Assembly: GCA_021324635.1 (NCBI GenBank)
Contig: JAJPIS010000067.1
Coordinates: 1 to 61,038, forward strand
DNA length: 61,038 nucleotides
Direction of reading: 5' to 3'
Origin: Gemmatimonadota bacterium
Lineage (GTDB): Bacteria > Gemmatimonadota > Gemmatimonadetes > Gemmatimonadales > Gemmatimonadaceae
Position 1 is the stretch's first letter; every line of letters starts with the position of its first letter. The notes under the pieces were generated by a model, which ran no database searches, was not told where the DNA came from, and saw only the letters and a program-made list of their open reading frames with translations. This document shows positions 48,312-56,024 of the stretch, piece after piece. A program made the position numbers and the translations under genes.

Positions 48312-50516
48312 ATGACGGGAACGCCCGGACACGAGATCGTCGTCGACCGCCTGCCACCGCTCGCCGACCGTGCGAGCGAGGCGAGCGCGGCGGGCGCGGC
48401 GGGCGCGGCGGCGTGCCCGGACGCGCCGGGTCGCGACCTGGCCAGCGAGCTCCGCGCGCATCGCGATTGGCGTCACACGCACCTCGGCGCGTCGCCCGAT
48501 CTCGGCGGCGTGGACCTGAGCGGTGAGGATCTGCGGGGCGTCGACTTCACGGCGGCGCCCCTCGAGGGCGCGAACTTCTCCAACGCCAACCTGACCAACG
48601 CCCGCTTCGCCTGGGCGCAGCTCGCCCATGCCGACTTTTCCGGTGCGACCGGCGTGCTCGGGACGCAGTTCGCGCGAGCCGACCTGACCGGTGCGCGCCT
48701 GCCTCCGGGTGTGCGGTTCGCTTCCTTCGACGCCGCGAACGAGATCGCCCAGAGCACCAGCAAGTTGCTGCTCACGATGCTGCTGGTCTGTGCCTACTCG
48801 TGGTTGACGATCAACTCGACGCTCGACGCCCGGCTGCTCACCGACACGGGCGCGTCGCAGCTCCCGATCCTGAACGCGCAGATCCCGATCGTGAACTTCT
48901 ACGCGCTCGTGCCGTTGGCGCTCGTCGGCTTGGCGGTCGTCACCATGCTCCAATCGCAGCGACTCTGGGCCACGGTGGCTGCGGCGCCGGTCACGCTTCC
49001 GGACGGGACGACCATGGCCGATCGCGCCGGGGCCTGGTTGCTCGGGCCATGGGTGGTCGAGCGCGTGCTCCCCGCCGCGCAGCGGGGCTTTCTCATCCGG
49101 CTCCAGGCGCGGCTCGCCGCGCTCGTCGGATGGTGGATCGTGCCAGCCACCGTCGCCTGGTTCTGGGGGCGGTATCTCCACCGCCACGATTGGCCGATCA
49201 CGTTGACGCAGTTGGCCGCGCTCACCGTCGGCTGCGCGGCGGCGGCGGCGTTCCTCGGCCTCGCCAGCGCGACGCTCCCGCGTACCCCGCCGGCGCCGGC
49301 CGTCGACGGCCTCCGACCGGGCCGACGGTGGGCAGCGCTCCGACTGCTCCTCCCCGCGGCGGTCGCGGCCGTCGGCGTGCCGCTCGTCTTCGGCCTCACG
49401 TCATATGCGGCCATCCGCGGCGTACACCCGAGCGAGGCCGCCAACGGGCTGACGGAGCAGGTCGGGGAGATGCAGCCCGCGCTCACACTGGCACGCAGCG
49501 TTCCCGCGCTCCAGGCCGGCATTCCGCAACTCATGTCGCGGGTCGGGATGCATCCGGTCGCGCAGCTCGCCGAGGCCGAGGTCTCGACTCGCCTGGCCGC
49601 CGTGGCCGCGGCGGACACCGGCGCCGAGGCCAAGGCGGTCGGTGCCCGGCTCGTGGGAGCGGATCTGCGCTTCGCCTCGGGCGAGCGGGTCTTTCTGGCG
49701 TCCAGCGATCTCCGACGGGCCGATCTACTCGGCGCCGACCTCTGGTCCGCGGACCTGCGTGGCACGCAGCTCGCCGGGGCGAGTCTTGCCGGTGCGCTGC
49801 TGTTCAACGCGGACCTGCGCAAGGCGCGCGCGAACGCGGTGCCGACGGCCGACCGGTCCCGGACCGTCGCCGGAGTGGTCGAGGCGGACACGTTGCTCTG
49901 CTCGCGCGCCTCGTTCGTGGCCGCGAACCTTCGCTACGCGCGGTTGAACGGCGGGGACTTCCGTGGCGCCGCGTTCGACGCGGCGCTGCTCCAGGGGGCC
50001 GCATTCACCCGTGCACGCGTGACCCACGCGACCTTCGCGGGGGCCGATCTCGACGGCGCCGACTTCCGCGGGGCGATTGGCCTGACCCCCGACCAGGTGC
50101 TGGCTGCGCGCCACGTGGACGCGTTGTTCGATTCGACCTTCCTGGCGGCCCTCCGCGTGCGGAGCCCCGAGCGGCTGGCCCACTACGACGCGGCGGCGAT
50201 CATGGCCGAGACGGAGCGTGAGCGCCTCTCGGGCGAGGACGAGCCGGACACACTGAGTCCGGACGCTCGCGACGCGCGCAACCGGCTCATCCGCCGGGCG
50301 TATGACGAGGGGCCGGCGACCACGCCGTCGTCCGGCGACCTCGCGCAGTGGGTGCACGCCCCCGCGACCCCGCCCCGGCCCGCCGCGTCCCCGGCCGCGC
50401 AGGCCGCGGGCGGGGCAGTCCCCTACGGGTGCGCCGAAGTGCGCGGCATCGGACGGGCCGCGCCGGAGCGCGTCGCCGCCGCGGCGGGCACACCGGCCGG
50501 CACACCGGGGCGCTGA
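48312..50516 (+). CDS. Pentapeptide-repeat membrane protein
   Basis: A 734-residue protein with two pentapeptide-repeat blocks separated by a membrane domain. Block 1 (about residues 60-130) has LGGVDLSGEDLRGVDFTAAP, ANFSNANLTNARF and ARADLTGARL. Hydrophobic segments follow at about 155-175, 195-220, 270-295, 305-330 and 350-370. Block 2 (about 445-605) resumes with LVGADLRFASG, DLRRADLLGADLWSADLRGT and ADLDGADFRGA. The tail is Pro/Ala-rich. Pentapeptide blocks fold as a right-handed quadrilateral helix; the role of membrane-bound forms is unknown. Divergent from the 12-repeat lipoprotein gene across 231 bases. Confidence 0.82.
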   Translation: MTGTPGHEIVVDRLPPLADRASEASAAGAAGAAACPDAPGRDLASELRAHRDWRHTHLGASPDLGGVDLSGEDLRGVDFTAAPLEGANFSNANLTNARFAWAQLAHADFSGATGVLGTQFARADLTGARLPPGVRFASFDAANEIAQSTSKLLLTMLLVCAYSWLTINSTLDARLLTDTGASQLPILNAQIPIVNFYALVPLALVGLAVVTMLQSQRLWATVAAAPVTLPDGTTMADRAGAWLLGPWVVERVLPAAQRGFLIRLQARLAALVGWWIVPATVAWFWGRYLHRHDWPITLTQLAALTVGCAAAAAFLGLASATLPRTPPAPAVDGLRPGRRWAALRLLLPAAVAAVGVPLVFGLTSYAAIRGVHPSEAANGLTEQVGEMQPALTLARSVPALQAGIPQLMSRVGMHPVAQLAEAEVSTRLAAVAAADTGAEAKAVGARLVGADLRFASGERVFLASSDLRRADLLGADLWSADLRGTQLAGASLAGALLFNADLRKARANAVPTADRSRTVAGVVEADTLLCSRASFVAANLRYARLNGGDFRGAAFDAALLQGAAFTRARVTHATFAGADLDGADFRGAIGLTPDQVLAARHVDALFDSTFLAALRVRSPERLAHYDAAAIMAETERERLSGEDEPDTLSPDARDARNRLIRRAYDEGPATTPSSGDLAQWVHAPATPPRPAASPAAQAAGGAVPYGCAEVRGIGRAAPERVAAAAGTPAGTPGR

Positions 50517-50546
50517 GCGAAGCGGGCTACGGGCCCGCCTCACGCA

Positions 50547-51224
50547 CTAGTTGTCGGTGTCGTCGGCGTCGTCGTCCGCGCTGTCGGAGCGATCACTCTC
50601 CGGATCCCGGTGGCGGTCCCACTGCCGGTCCCAGTGCCGGTCCCAGTGCCGGTCCCAGTGGGGTCGCGACCACTGCATCGCGCGCCGCTCCTCGCGCTCG
50701 GCGTCCCGCTCCGCCTGGCGTTCGGCCCGGCGTGTCGACGCGTCGTTCATGGCGCGTTCCGCCATCCGCTCCGCGCGGTCGGCCTGGAGGAGTGCCATCT
50801 GCTCGGCGTGGCTCGCAATGCGGACCCCGAAGGCGTGCCAGCGCTTGCCCAGGCTCGCGTCTGCGGCCGGCCACTGCTCGTCGGCGTCGACGAGCGGGCT
50901 CTCGCTCCGGCCATCTGGACAGGGAACGCCGAGCCGATCTGCGTCGGCAACGGCTGCCGCCAACTCGCGCCGCGCCGCCGCCGTCGCGGCGTCCGCGGCC
51001 ACCAGTCGATGGCGGGCGGCATCGATCCGGTCCAGAACGCGGTCCACCGAGTCCGACGAGGACCGCGCGCGCTCCTGGCCGGGGGCAGTGTTGGCCGCGC
51101 TATCGACCTGCTGGGCGTGGGCCCGACCGCAGGCCACGGCGCCCAGGACGAGGGCGCATTGAGCGATCGCGGATGCGGCGGCCATGCGGCCGCGTGAGAT
51201 CCGGGGGAGCGCGAGGGGGGGCAT
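50547..51224 (-). CDS. Exported coiled-coil protein with WDRH repeats
   Basis: A 225-residue protein of unknown function. ATG 51224 has GAGGAG about 9 bases upstream. A signal peptide ends near HAQ (residue 38). A long charged helix runs from about residue 115 to 195 (QMALLQADRAERMAERAMND and RRAERQAERDAEREERR) and should form a coiled coil. It ends in four H/Q-WDR units encoded by a 12-bp tandem repeat, then an Asp-rich tail (DSADDDADDTDN). The His-rich/Asp-rich end might bind metal ions, but this is only a guess. Confidence 0.65.
   Translation of the reverse strand: MPPLALPRISRGRMAAASAIAQCALVLGAVACGRAHAQQVDSAANTAPGQERARSSSDSVDRVLDRIDAARHRLVAADAATAAARRELAAAVADADRLGVPCPDGRSESPLVDADEQWPAADASLGKRWHAFGVRIASHAEQMALLQADRAERMAERAMNDASTRRAERQAERDAEREERRAMQWSRPHWDRHWDRHWDRQWDRHRDPESDRSDSADDDADDTDN
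50612..50661 (-). repeat. Four 12-bp tandem repeats encoding WDRH
   Basis: Four near-perfect copies of GCCGGTCCCAGT (plus-strand sense) encode alternating H/Q-W-D-R in the coiled-coil protein. The unit is in frame, so copy number can change without breaking the gene. Confidence 0.85.
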
Positions 51225-51343
51225 GGAAAGGACTCCTCGGAGGGTCTCCTGCCCGTACGGGCCGCTCGCGACGAGGTTTCAGCCGGCCGCAGCCGATCCG
51301 GGCGAGGCTTGCCGCGGCCGCCGCCGGCGGGGATACTCCGCGC

Positions 51344-52018
51344 ATGAGCGAGTCACCGGTGGCCGACCAGGGGCTCGAGCAGTTGCTCGAGGCGATGTGC
51401 GACGTGTGTCGCCGACTGCACGGCCGGAACCTGTTGGCCGCCGCCGACGGGAACGTCTCCGTCCGTCTCGACGATGGTCGGATCGCGATCACGCCGTCGG
51501 GCGTCCCCAAGGCACGCCTCGAGCCGCACCAGATGGCCTATCTCTCGCCCGCCGGCGATCGCCTCGCCGGATGTCCGTCGAGTGAACGCCTCATGCATCT
51601 GGCGATCTACGCGACCTGCCCCGCGGCGCGGGCGGTCGTCCACGCGCACCCGCCGACGGCCATCGCCTGGTCGGTCGCCCGCCCCGATTGGGCGACCCTC
51701 CCCGAGGATGTGCTTCCCGAGGTCGTGCTCGGCGTCGGAGCGATCCCCATCGTGCCGTACGCCCGCCCGGGAACGGCCGACGTGGGCGACGGTCTCGTCC
51801 CCCATGTCCGGGACCACCGGGCGCTGATCCTTGCGCGGCACGGCGCCGTGTCGTGGGGCGAGACGCTGGAAGAGGCGTACAGCGGCATCGAGCGGATCGA
51901 GCACGTCGCTCAGATCCTGCGGGCTGCCCAGGAGCTGGGTGCGCTCACGCGGCTCCCGGCCGAAGAGATGCGCGCGCTCGCCCGGGCTCGCGCGGCGATC
52001 GGCCCCCGCACGCTGTGA
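51344..52018 (+). CDS. Class II aldolase/adducin-family protein (MtnB- or Ald2-like)
   Basis: A 224-residue zinc-dependent aldolase-family enzyme. ATG 51344 is used; the frame is open far upstream. The active site is complete: GNVSVR for phosphate or substrate, SSE with Glu81, and zinc ligands His100, His102 (VVHAHPPT) and His166 (LARHGAV). The gene overlaps mtnA by four bases, which points to methylthioribulose-1-phosphate as substrate. It may act as dehydratase (MtnB, methionine salvage) or as aldolase (Ald2, DHAP shunt, giving DHAP and an aldehyde). No mtnC, mtnD or other salvage genes are in the window, so the shunt reading is at least as likely. Confidence 0.85.
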   Translation: MSESPVADQGLEQLLEAMCDVCRRLHGRNLLAAADGNVSVRLDDGRIAITPSGVPKARLEPHQMAYLSPAGDRLAGCPSSERLMHLAIYATCPAARAVVHAHPPTAIAWSVARPDWATLPEDVLPEVVLGVGAIPIVPYARPGTADVGDGLVPHVRDHRALILARHGAVSWGETLEEAYSGIERIEHVAQILRAAQELGALTRLPAEEMRALARARAAIGPRTL

Positions 52019-53052
52019 GGGCGGTCGAGGCGCTCGGTCTGCGGCACGACGGGGAGCGACTCTGGATCCTGGACCAGACGGCCCTTCCCGCCCGCGAGGT
52101 GTGGCTCGAGGCGGGCCCTCCCGACCTCATGGTGGAGCACATCCAACGGCTGCGCGTCCGCGGTGCACCGCTCATCGGCGTCGCTGCCGCCCTGAGCCTC
52201 GCCTGGCATGCCGAGCAGAGTGTCGGGGCGGGGGCCGTTCGCGACAGTGCGGTCCGGCTCCGGGCCGCGAGGCCGACGGCCGTCAACCTCATGCTGGCCG
52301 TGGACCGCGTCATGCGCGCGGCCGGACCGGCGTTCGACGTGGATGCGTTGATCGGCGAAGCGTACGCGATCTTCGACGAGGACGTGAACCTCTGCCAGGC
52401 GATGGCCGCGCGCGGCGTGTCGCTCGTCGCCGAGGGCGAGGGGATCCTCACCCACTGCAACACGGGCGGGCTGGCAACCGCCGGCATTGGGACCGCTCTG
52501 GGGGTGATTCGCCGAGCCCACGAGCTGGGGCGGCGCATCCACGTCTACGTGGACGAGACGCGACCCCTTCTCCAGGGGGCACGGTTGACAGCCTGGGAGC
52601 TCGGCCGCCTGGGCATCCCGTACACGCTGCTCGCCGATGGTATGGCGCCGATCCTCATGCGCGACGGCCGGATCACCCGCATCTTCGTCGGTGCCGACCG
52701 CATCGCTCGGAACGGCGACCTGGCCAACAAAGTCGGCACCTACGCGGTCGCCGTCGCGGCCCGGCACCATGCAGTGCCCTTCCATCCGGTCGCGCCCTGG
52801 ACCACCGTGGATCTGTCCTGTCCTGACGGCGGGCACATCCCCATCGAGCAGCGCGCCAGCGAGGAAGTGCGGGGCGCGCGGGGCAGCTTTGGCGCCGTGG
52901 AGTGGAGCCCCAGCGATGCACCCGTGTTCAATCCGGCATTCGACGTCACCCCGGCGCACCTGGTGAGCGCGCTCGTGCTCGACTGTGGCGTCGTCGCCGC
53001 CGACGCCCTCGCACGGGGCGAGCTCGCGCGGCTGATCGGGCAGCCGGTCTAG
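52015..53052 (+). CDS. mtnA: S-methyl-5-thioribose-1-phosphate isomerase
   Basis: A 345-residue isomerase that converts 5-methylthioribose-1-phosphate to the ribulose form. GTG 52015 overlaps the aldolase TGA as GTGA, showing translational coupling. Family motifs are complete: RVRGAPLIGVAAALSLA, ILTHCNTGGLATAGIGTALG with the catalytic Cys148, VYVDETRPLLQGARLTAWEL, and VGADRIARNGDLANKVGTYA with the catalytic Asp228. The C-terminus PAFDVTPAHLVSALVLDCGV is also typical. It also accepts 5-deoxyribose-1-phosphate in some bacteria. Together with the upstream aldolase it forms a two-gene route for 5'-methylthioadenosine or 5'-deoxyadenosine by-products of SAM enzymes. Confidence 0.95.
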   Translation: MRAVEALGLRHDGERLWILDQTALPAREVWLEAGPPDLMVEHIQRLRVRGAPLIGVAAALSLAWHAEQSVGAGAVRDSAVRLRAARPTAVNLMLAVDRVMRAAGPAFDVDALIGEAYAIFDEDVNLCQAMAARGVSLVAEGEGILTHCNTGGLATAGIGTALGVIRRAHELGRRIHVYVDETRPLLQGARLTAWELGRLGIPYTLLADGMAPILMRDGRITRIFVGADRIARNGDLANKVGTYAVAVAARHHAVPFHPVAPWTTVDLSCPDGGHIPIEQRASEEVRGARGSFGAVEWSPSDAPVFNPAFDVTPAHLVSALVLDCGVVAADALARGELARLIGQPV

Positions 53053-53150
53053 GCTCCGCGGCGGGTCGCTCACCGCGGGGCGCCCCGGTGAGGCGCCTCC
53101 AGTCCGGATGTGCGCGATGCGTCACGCTCGGCGCATGGCGCCGCCCCTCC

Positions 53151-53180
53151 GGTGTCACCGGTTTACGGTGTCACCGGTTT
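53151..53180. repeat. Two-copy 16-bp direct repeat at a gene end
   Basis: GGTGTCACCGGTTT occurs at 53151-53164 and 53167-53180. The right copy encodes the last residues of the CHRD-like protein and the left copy contains its TAA stop. Each copy also contains the palindrome GGTGTCACC, imperfect at its centre. Confidence 0.8.
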
Positions 53181-53804
53181 GAGGTCGCCACAGGCGAGGG
53201 CGGGGGAGTTGCCGAGATGGACATCGATGTGGTAGCCGTGCATGTCGGTCATCGGAAAGGTGCCGGTCGCGCTGCCGCGCCCCTCCGCGTCCACGGTGAG
53301 AGGGGCGTACTCGCTCGGCGGCCCTTGCGGCTCCGTGCTGCTACAGGGCCCGCGTCGGATGTGCCAGATGTATGGCTGGCCGGGCTGAAGGCCGGTGAGG
53401 AAGAGCACGATGGTGTCGGGCTGCCCGTTGGTGCCCGGTGTGATGGCGGCCCGACCCTGCACTTCTGATGGGGCACCGGTCCCGCCGGTCCCGCCGACAG
53501 CCGTGGAGACCAGCGGTGTGATGCTCGCGGTCCACCGGGTCGGAGTGGCGGGAGCGGGCGAGGCGACCTCGCCGGCCGATGTGATGGTGGTGCGGGGCGG
53601 CGCGCGGTGCGCGCAGGCCGCCACCATGAGGCAGATGGCGAGGCAACCGGCGATCGCGAGAGCCGGGCCCCCCGAGCCAGCGGACCGCCTGGCCTTCGGA
53701 TTGCTTTCGGGGTTTATTCGGTATATCGTAGAAGCCCCCTGTGGTTCTGCTTCAGCCCGTTCAGACCCCTGAAAATCGGCCGTGGCACTCCCGATCCCTC
53801 TCAC
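53163..53804 (-). CDS. CHRD/SOD-like lipoprotein, start uncertain
   Basis: A protein with lipobox MVAAC followed by a Pro/Thr linker and a beta-rich domain of about 125 residues. The pattern TRWTASITPL, then VLFLTGLQPGQPYIWHIRRG and YAPLTVDAEGRGSATGTFPM, with a final HIDVHLGN, resembles CHRD and Cu/Zn superoxide-dismutase-like folds. His residues in WHIRRG, MHGYHIDVH could bind metal. No ATG, GTG or TTG lies in frame just before the signal helix. GTG 53804 is the nearest and would add a long N-terminal tail overlapping the imuA promoter region. The real start may be non-canonical. Divergent from imuA. Confidence 0.6.
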   Translation of the reverse strand: MRGIGSATADFQGSERAEAEPQGASTIYRINPESNPKARRSAGSGGPALAIAGCLAICLMVAACAHRAPPRTTITSAGEVASPAPATPTRWTASITPLVSTAVGGTGGTGAPSEVQGRAAITPGTNGQPDTIVLFLTGLQPGQPYIWHIRRGPCSSTEPQGPPSEYAPLTVDAEGRGSATGTFPMTDMHGYHIDVHLGNSPALACGDLKPVTP

Positions 53805-53824
53805 CCTCTTCTCGGAGCGTTTCC

Positions 53825-54514
53825 GTGCCGTCGATTGCCGCCGAGCTCCGCGCTTTGCTCCGCGAGCAATTTCCGGACGCGATTCCCGTCCATCAGCACG
53901 CGGCGGAGCCGGTGGCGATGGGCGTGGCGGGACTCGAGCGGGCGTTTCCGGGTGGGGGATTGCCACGCGGCCGACTCACGGCCTGGATGCCGCGAGGAGG
54001 AGCGATGGCCATCCTTCGAGCGACGTGCCAGGGGGTGCTGGCAGGAGGGGAGCGGGCAGCCTGGATCGATGGGGAGCATATCATCGGCCCCTTCTGGCAG
54101 GAGGGGCCACTCCTCGTCCGCCCGAAGACGCCGCGCGATGCGTTGCGCTGGGGCGAGGGGCTGCTCCGGTGTGGTGGGTTCGCGCTCGTCGTGCTCGCTG
54201 GGGTCGAGCCGCAGGGGACGGAGGCGGTTCGGCTGTCGCGGGCGGCACACGACGGAGGGGGGGCGTTCGTGGTGCTGACGTCGAGCGCGTCGCTGGCGTC
54301 GCTGCGCGTCACCTCACGCCTTCTCCCGCACGGCTATCAGTGGCGTGCCGGGCCATTCGCCGACCCCGCCGCCGCCCGGGCCGCCGTCATCGACGTCCGC
54401 GTGCGGGCGCCGGGGTGGAACGAGTCGGCCCGGATCTCCATTCCGGTCACGCCCTATGACCTTCGTCTGTCTCTGGATCCCTCGTTGGTCGACCGCCGCG
54501 GCGTCGACCGATGA
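53825..54514 (+). CDS. imuA: ImuA, RecA-like mutasome protein
   Basis: A 229-residue protein of the ImuA/SulA-related RecA-like family, the first gene of the damage-inducible imuA-imuB-dnaE2 mutagenesis cassette. GTG 53825 has GGAG 8 bases upstream. The typical opening is ERAFPGGGLPRGRLTAWMP, an ImuA signature with a degenerate Walker A region. LLRCGGFALVVLAGVEP corresponds to the Walker B strand. ImuA binds RecA and ImuB and is needed for assembly of the mutasome. Its 3' end overlaps imuB by 59 bases in another frame. A possible promoter (TTGCTT, 15 bases, TATATC) lies at 53701-53727; no confident LexA box is seen. Confidence 0.85.
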   Translation: MPSIAAELRALLREQFPDAIPVHQHAAEPVAMGVAGLERAFPGGGLPRGRLTAWMPRGGAMAILRATCQGVLAGGERAAWIDGEHIIGPFWQEGPLLVRPKTPRDALRWGEGLLRCGGFALVVLAGVEPQGTEAVRLSRAAHDGGGAFVVLTSSASLASLRVTSRLLPHGYQWRAGPFADPAAARAAVIDVRVRAPGWNESARISIPVTPYDLRLSLDPSLVDRRGVDR

Positions 54515-56024
54515 CAGGCCTGATGACACGTCTGATGACAGGCCTGATGACAGGCCTGATGACACGCCGCCCAGCCCCGGGAGCGGTGCGACCGACGACG
54601 GACAGTCTGAGGAGTCCCCGCCGCCGCCCGACCATCTGACGGAAGCACTGCTCCGGGTTGCGCCCCGGGTCGCCCTCTCGGCGCGCGGGATCGTCTGGGT
54701 CGACGGACGGGGGTTGCCGGAGCGATCGCTGGTGGACGCCCTGCGCGTGGTCGTGCGGGAACAGGGCGGTCGGGATGTGCGGGTCGGGGTCGCTCGCACG
54801 GCGATCGCGGCAGAGGTCGCAGCCAGGGGGGATCCGGGCCCTGGCCATCGGCCCGGACACTCCTCGCGCGTGTCCAGGCCTGCGGCGGTGACCATCGTCC
54901 CACCGGGGGAGGACCGCTCGTTCCTCGCGCCGTATCCGCTCACGGTCTTGCGTGAGGTGGCGGACCCGGACCCGGCGCTTCTTCCGCTCCTGCTGGACAT
55001 GGGGATCTCGACGTGCGGCGAGCTCGCCGGACTCGGTCGAGAGGAGATCGAGGTGCGATGCGGCGTGGACGGCGTCCGGCTCTGGCAGCTCGCGCGGGCA
55101 GATGATCGGCGCCGGCCATTTGGTGCTCTCCCCCGGACGCTGCCTCGCGCCTCGTGTGCCTGGACCGACTACGCGCTGCGCGATGGCGAGCGGCTGCTGT
55201 TCGTGATGCATCGGCTGATCGGGCACGTATGCGACGCACTCCGCAGCCGAGGCGAGGGAGCCCGCGCCCTCACGATGCGCTTCACGCTGGCCAATCGTAC
55301 CAGTCTCGATCATACCCTGGAGTCGGCCCACCCGACGGCCGATCGTGCGACCTGGATGCGACTGACCCGCACGGCGCTCGAGCCCGTTCGGTTCCCCGAG
55401 GCGGTCACCGGGATCGTGGTTCGGGTCGCGGCGGCCGCCCCGACGCTCGAGCGACAGGGTGACATCTTCGACCGTGGCTTTGCGACGGCAGGTGCCACCG
55501 AGCAGGCGATCGCCCAGCTCCTCGAGGCCTGTGGTGCCGACACGGTGACGCTCACCCTGTCCGATCATCCGCTCCCGGAGCGCCGAGCCCGGTGGCATGT
55601 GCGGGAACCGGCCGTTTCGGCCGCGCGTGTCCCGGTCGCGAGCGCCCCGGTCGCCGCCGTGCAGCCGAGCCTCACGCTCCAGCTCCTGCCCGAGCCGCAG
55701 CGCGTGCGAGTGACCACGATCCCCCGACGCGACCACGAGATCCCGGTGCGGTATCACGAGCCGATCTCCGGCGGGCGGGGGCGAGGGCGCCCCGCCCGCC
55801 GGGCGATCCGTGATGATGCGATCGATGTGCTCGTGGCGGCGGGGCCCGATCGGATCGAAGGGGGAGCGTGGGAGGACGCGCCCTATGCGCGGGAGTACTT
55901 CCACTGTGTGACGGCGGATGGGCGGCTCGTCCTGCTCTTTCGCACGGCTGGCGACGGCGAGCGGAGCGGAGGCGCTCGGATCGACAGGGGGAGCGAGTGG
56001 TATCTCCAGGGGTGGTGGGATTGA
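54456..56024 (+). CDS. imuB: ImuB, inactive Y-family polymerase-like mutasome hub
   Basis: A 522-residue ImuB. ATG 54456 opens with TFVCLWIPRW, the usual ImuB start. The catalytic acids of active Y-family polymerases are missing here, as is normal for ImuB, which acts as a scaffold binding the sliding clamp, ImuA and DnaE2. The helix-hairpin-helix segment is at about 190-215 (LPLLLDMGISTCGELAGLGR) and the little-finger region at about 240-370. The conserved C-terminal ends with EYFHCVTADGRLVLLFR and SEWYLQGWWD. An Asp-rich repeat (DDRP/DDTP units) at residues 19-38 interrupts the normal N-terminus. The start lies inside imuA. Confidence 0.9.
   Translation: MTFVCLWIPRWSTAAASTDDRPDDTSDDRPDDRPDDTPPSPGSGATDDGQSEESPPPPDHLTEALLRVAPRVALSARGIVWVDGRGLPERSLVDALRVVVREQGGRDVRVGVARTAIAAEVAARGDPGPGHRPGHSSRVSRPAAVTIVPPGEDRSFLAPYPLTVLREVADPDPALLPLLLDMGISTCGELAGLGREEIEVRCGVDGVRLWQLARADDRRRPFGALPRTLPRASCAWTDYALRDGERLLFVMHRLIGHVCDALRSRGEGARALTMRFTLANRTSLDHTLESAHPTADRATWMRLTRTALEPVRFPEAVTGIVVRVAAAAPTLERQGDIFDRGFATAGATEQAIAQLLEACGADTVTLTLSDHPLPERRARWHVREPAVSAARVPVASAPVAAVQPSLTLQLLPEPQRVRVTTIPRRDHEIPVRYHEPISGGRGRGRPARRAIRDDAIDVLVAAGPDRIEGGAWEDAPYAREYFHCVTADGRLVLLFRTAGDGERSGGARIDRGSEWYLQGWWD
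54510..54569 (+). repeat. Five 12-bp tandem repeats in imuB
   Basis: Five copies of GATGACAGGCCT or close variants encode DDRP/DDTS/DDTP units near the ImuB N-terminus. The stop codon of the overlapping imuA gene is contained in the first copy. Units are in frame for imuB. Confidence 0.9.

Noticed and set aside
48081-49187. Minus-strand extension of the large BIG2 lipoprotein to a 1457-residue frame
   Set aside because: The added part is Arg/Gly-rich, lacks Ig motifs, lies antisense to the pentapeptide-repeat gene and precedes a clear ribosome-binding site and lipoprotein signal at 48080.
53690-53824. LexA operator upstream of imuA
   Set aside because: Neither GAAC-N4-GTTC, CTG-N10-CAG nor GTTC-N7-GTTC is seen clearly. 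SOS control is likely from family knowledge but not visible in this sequence.
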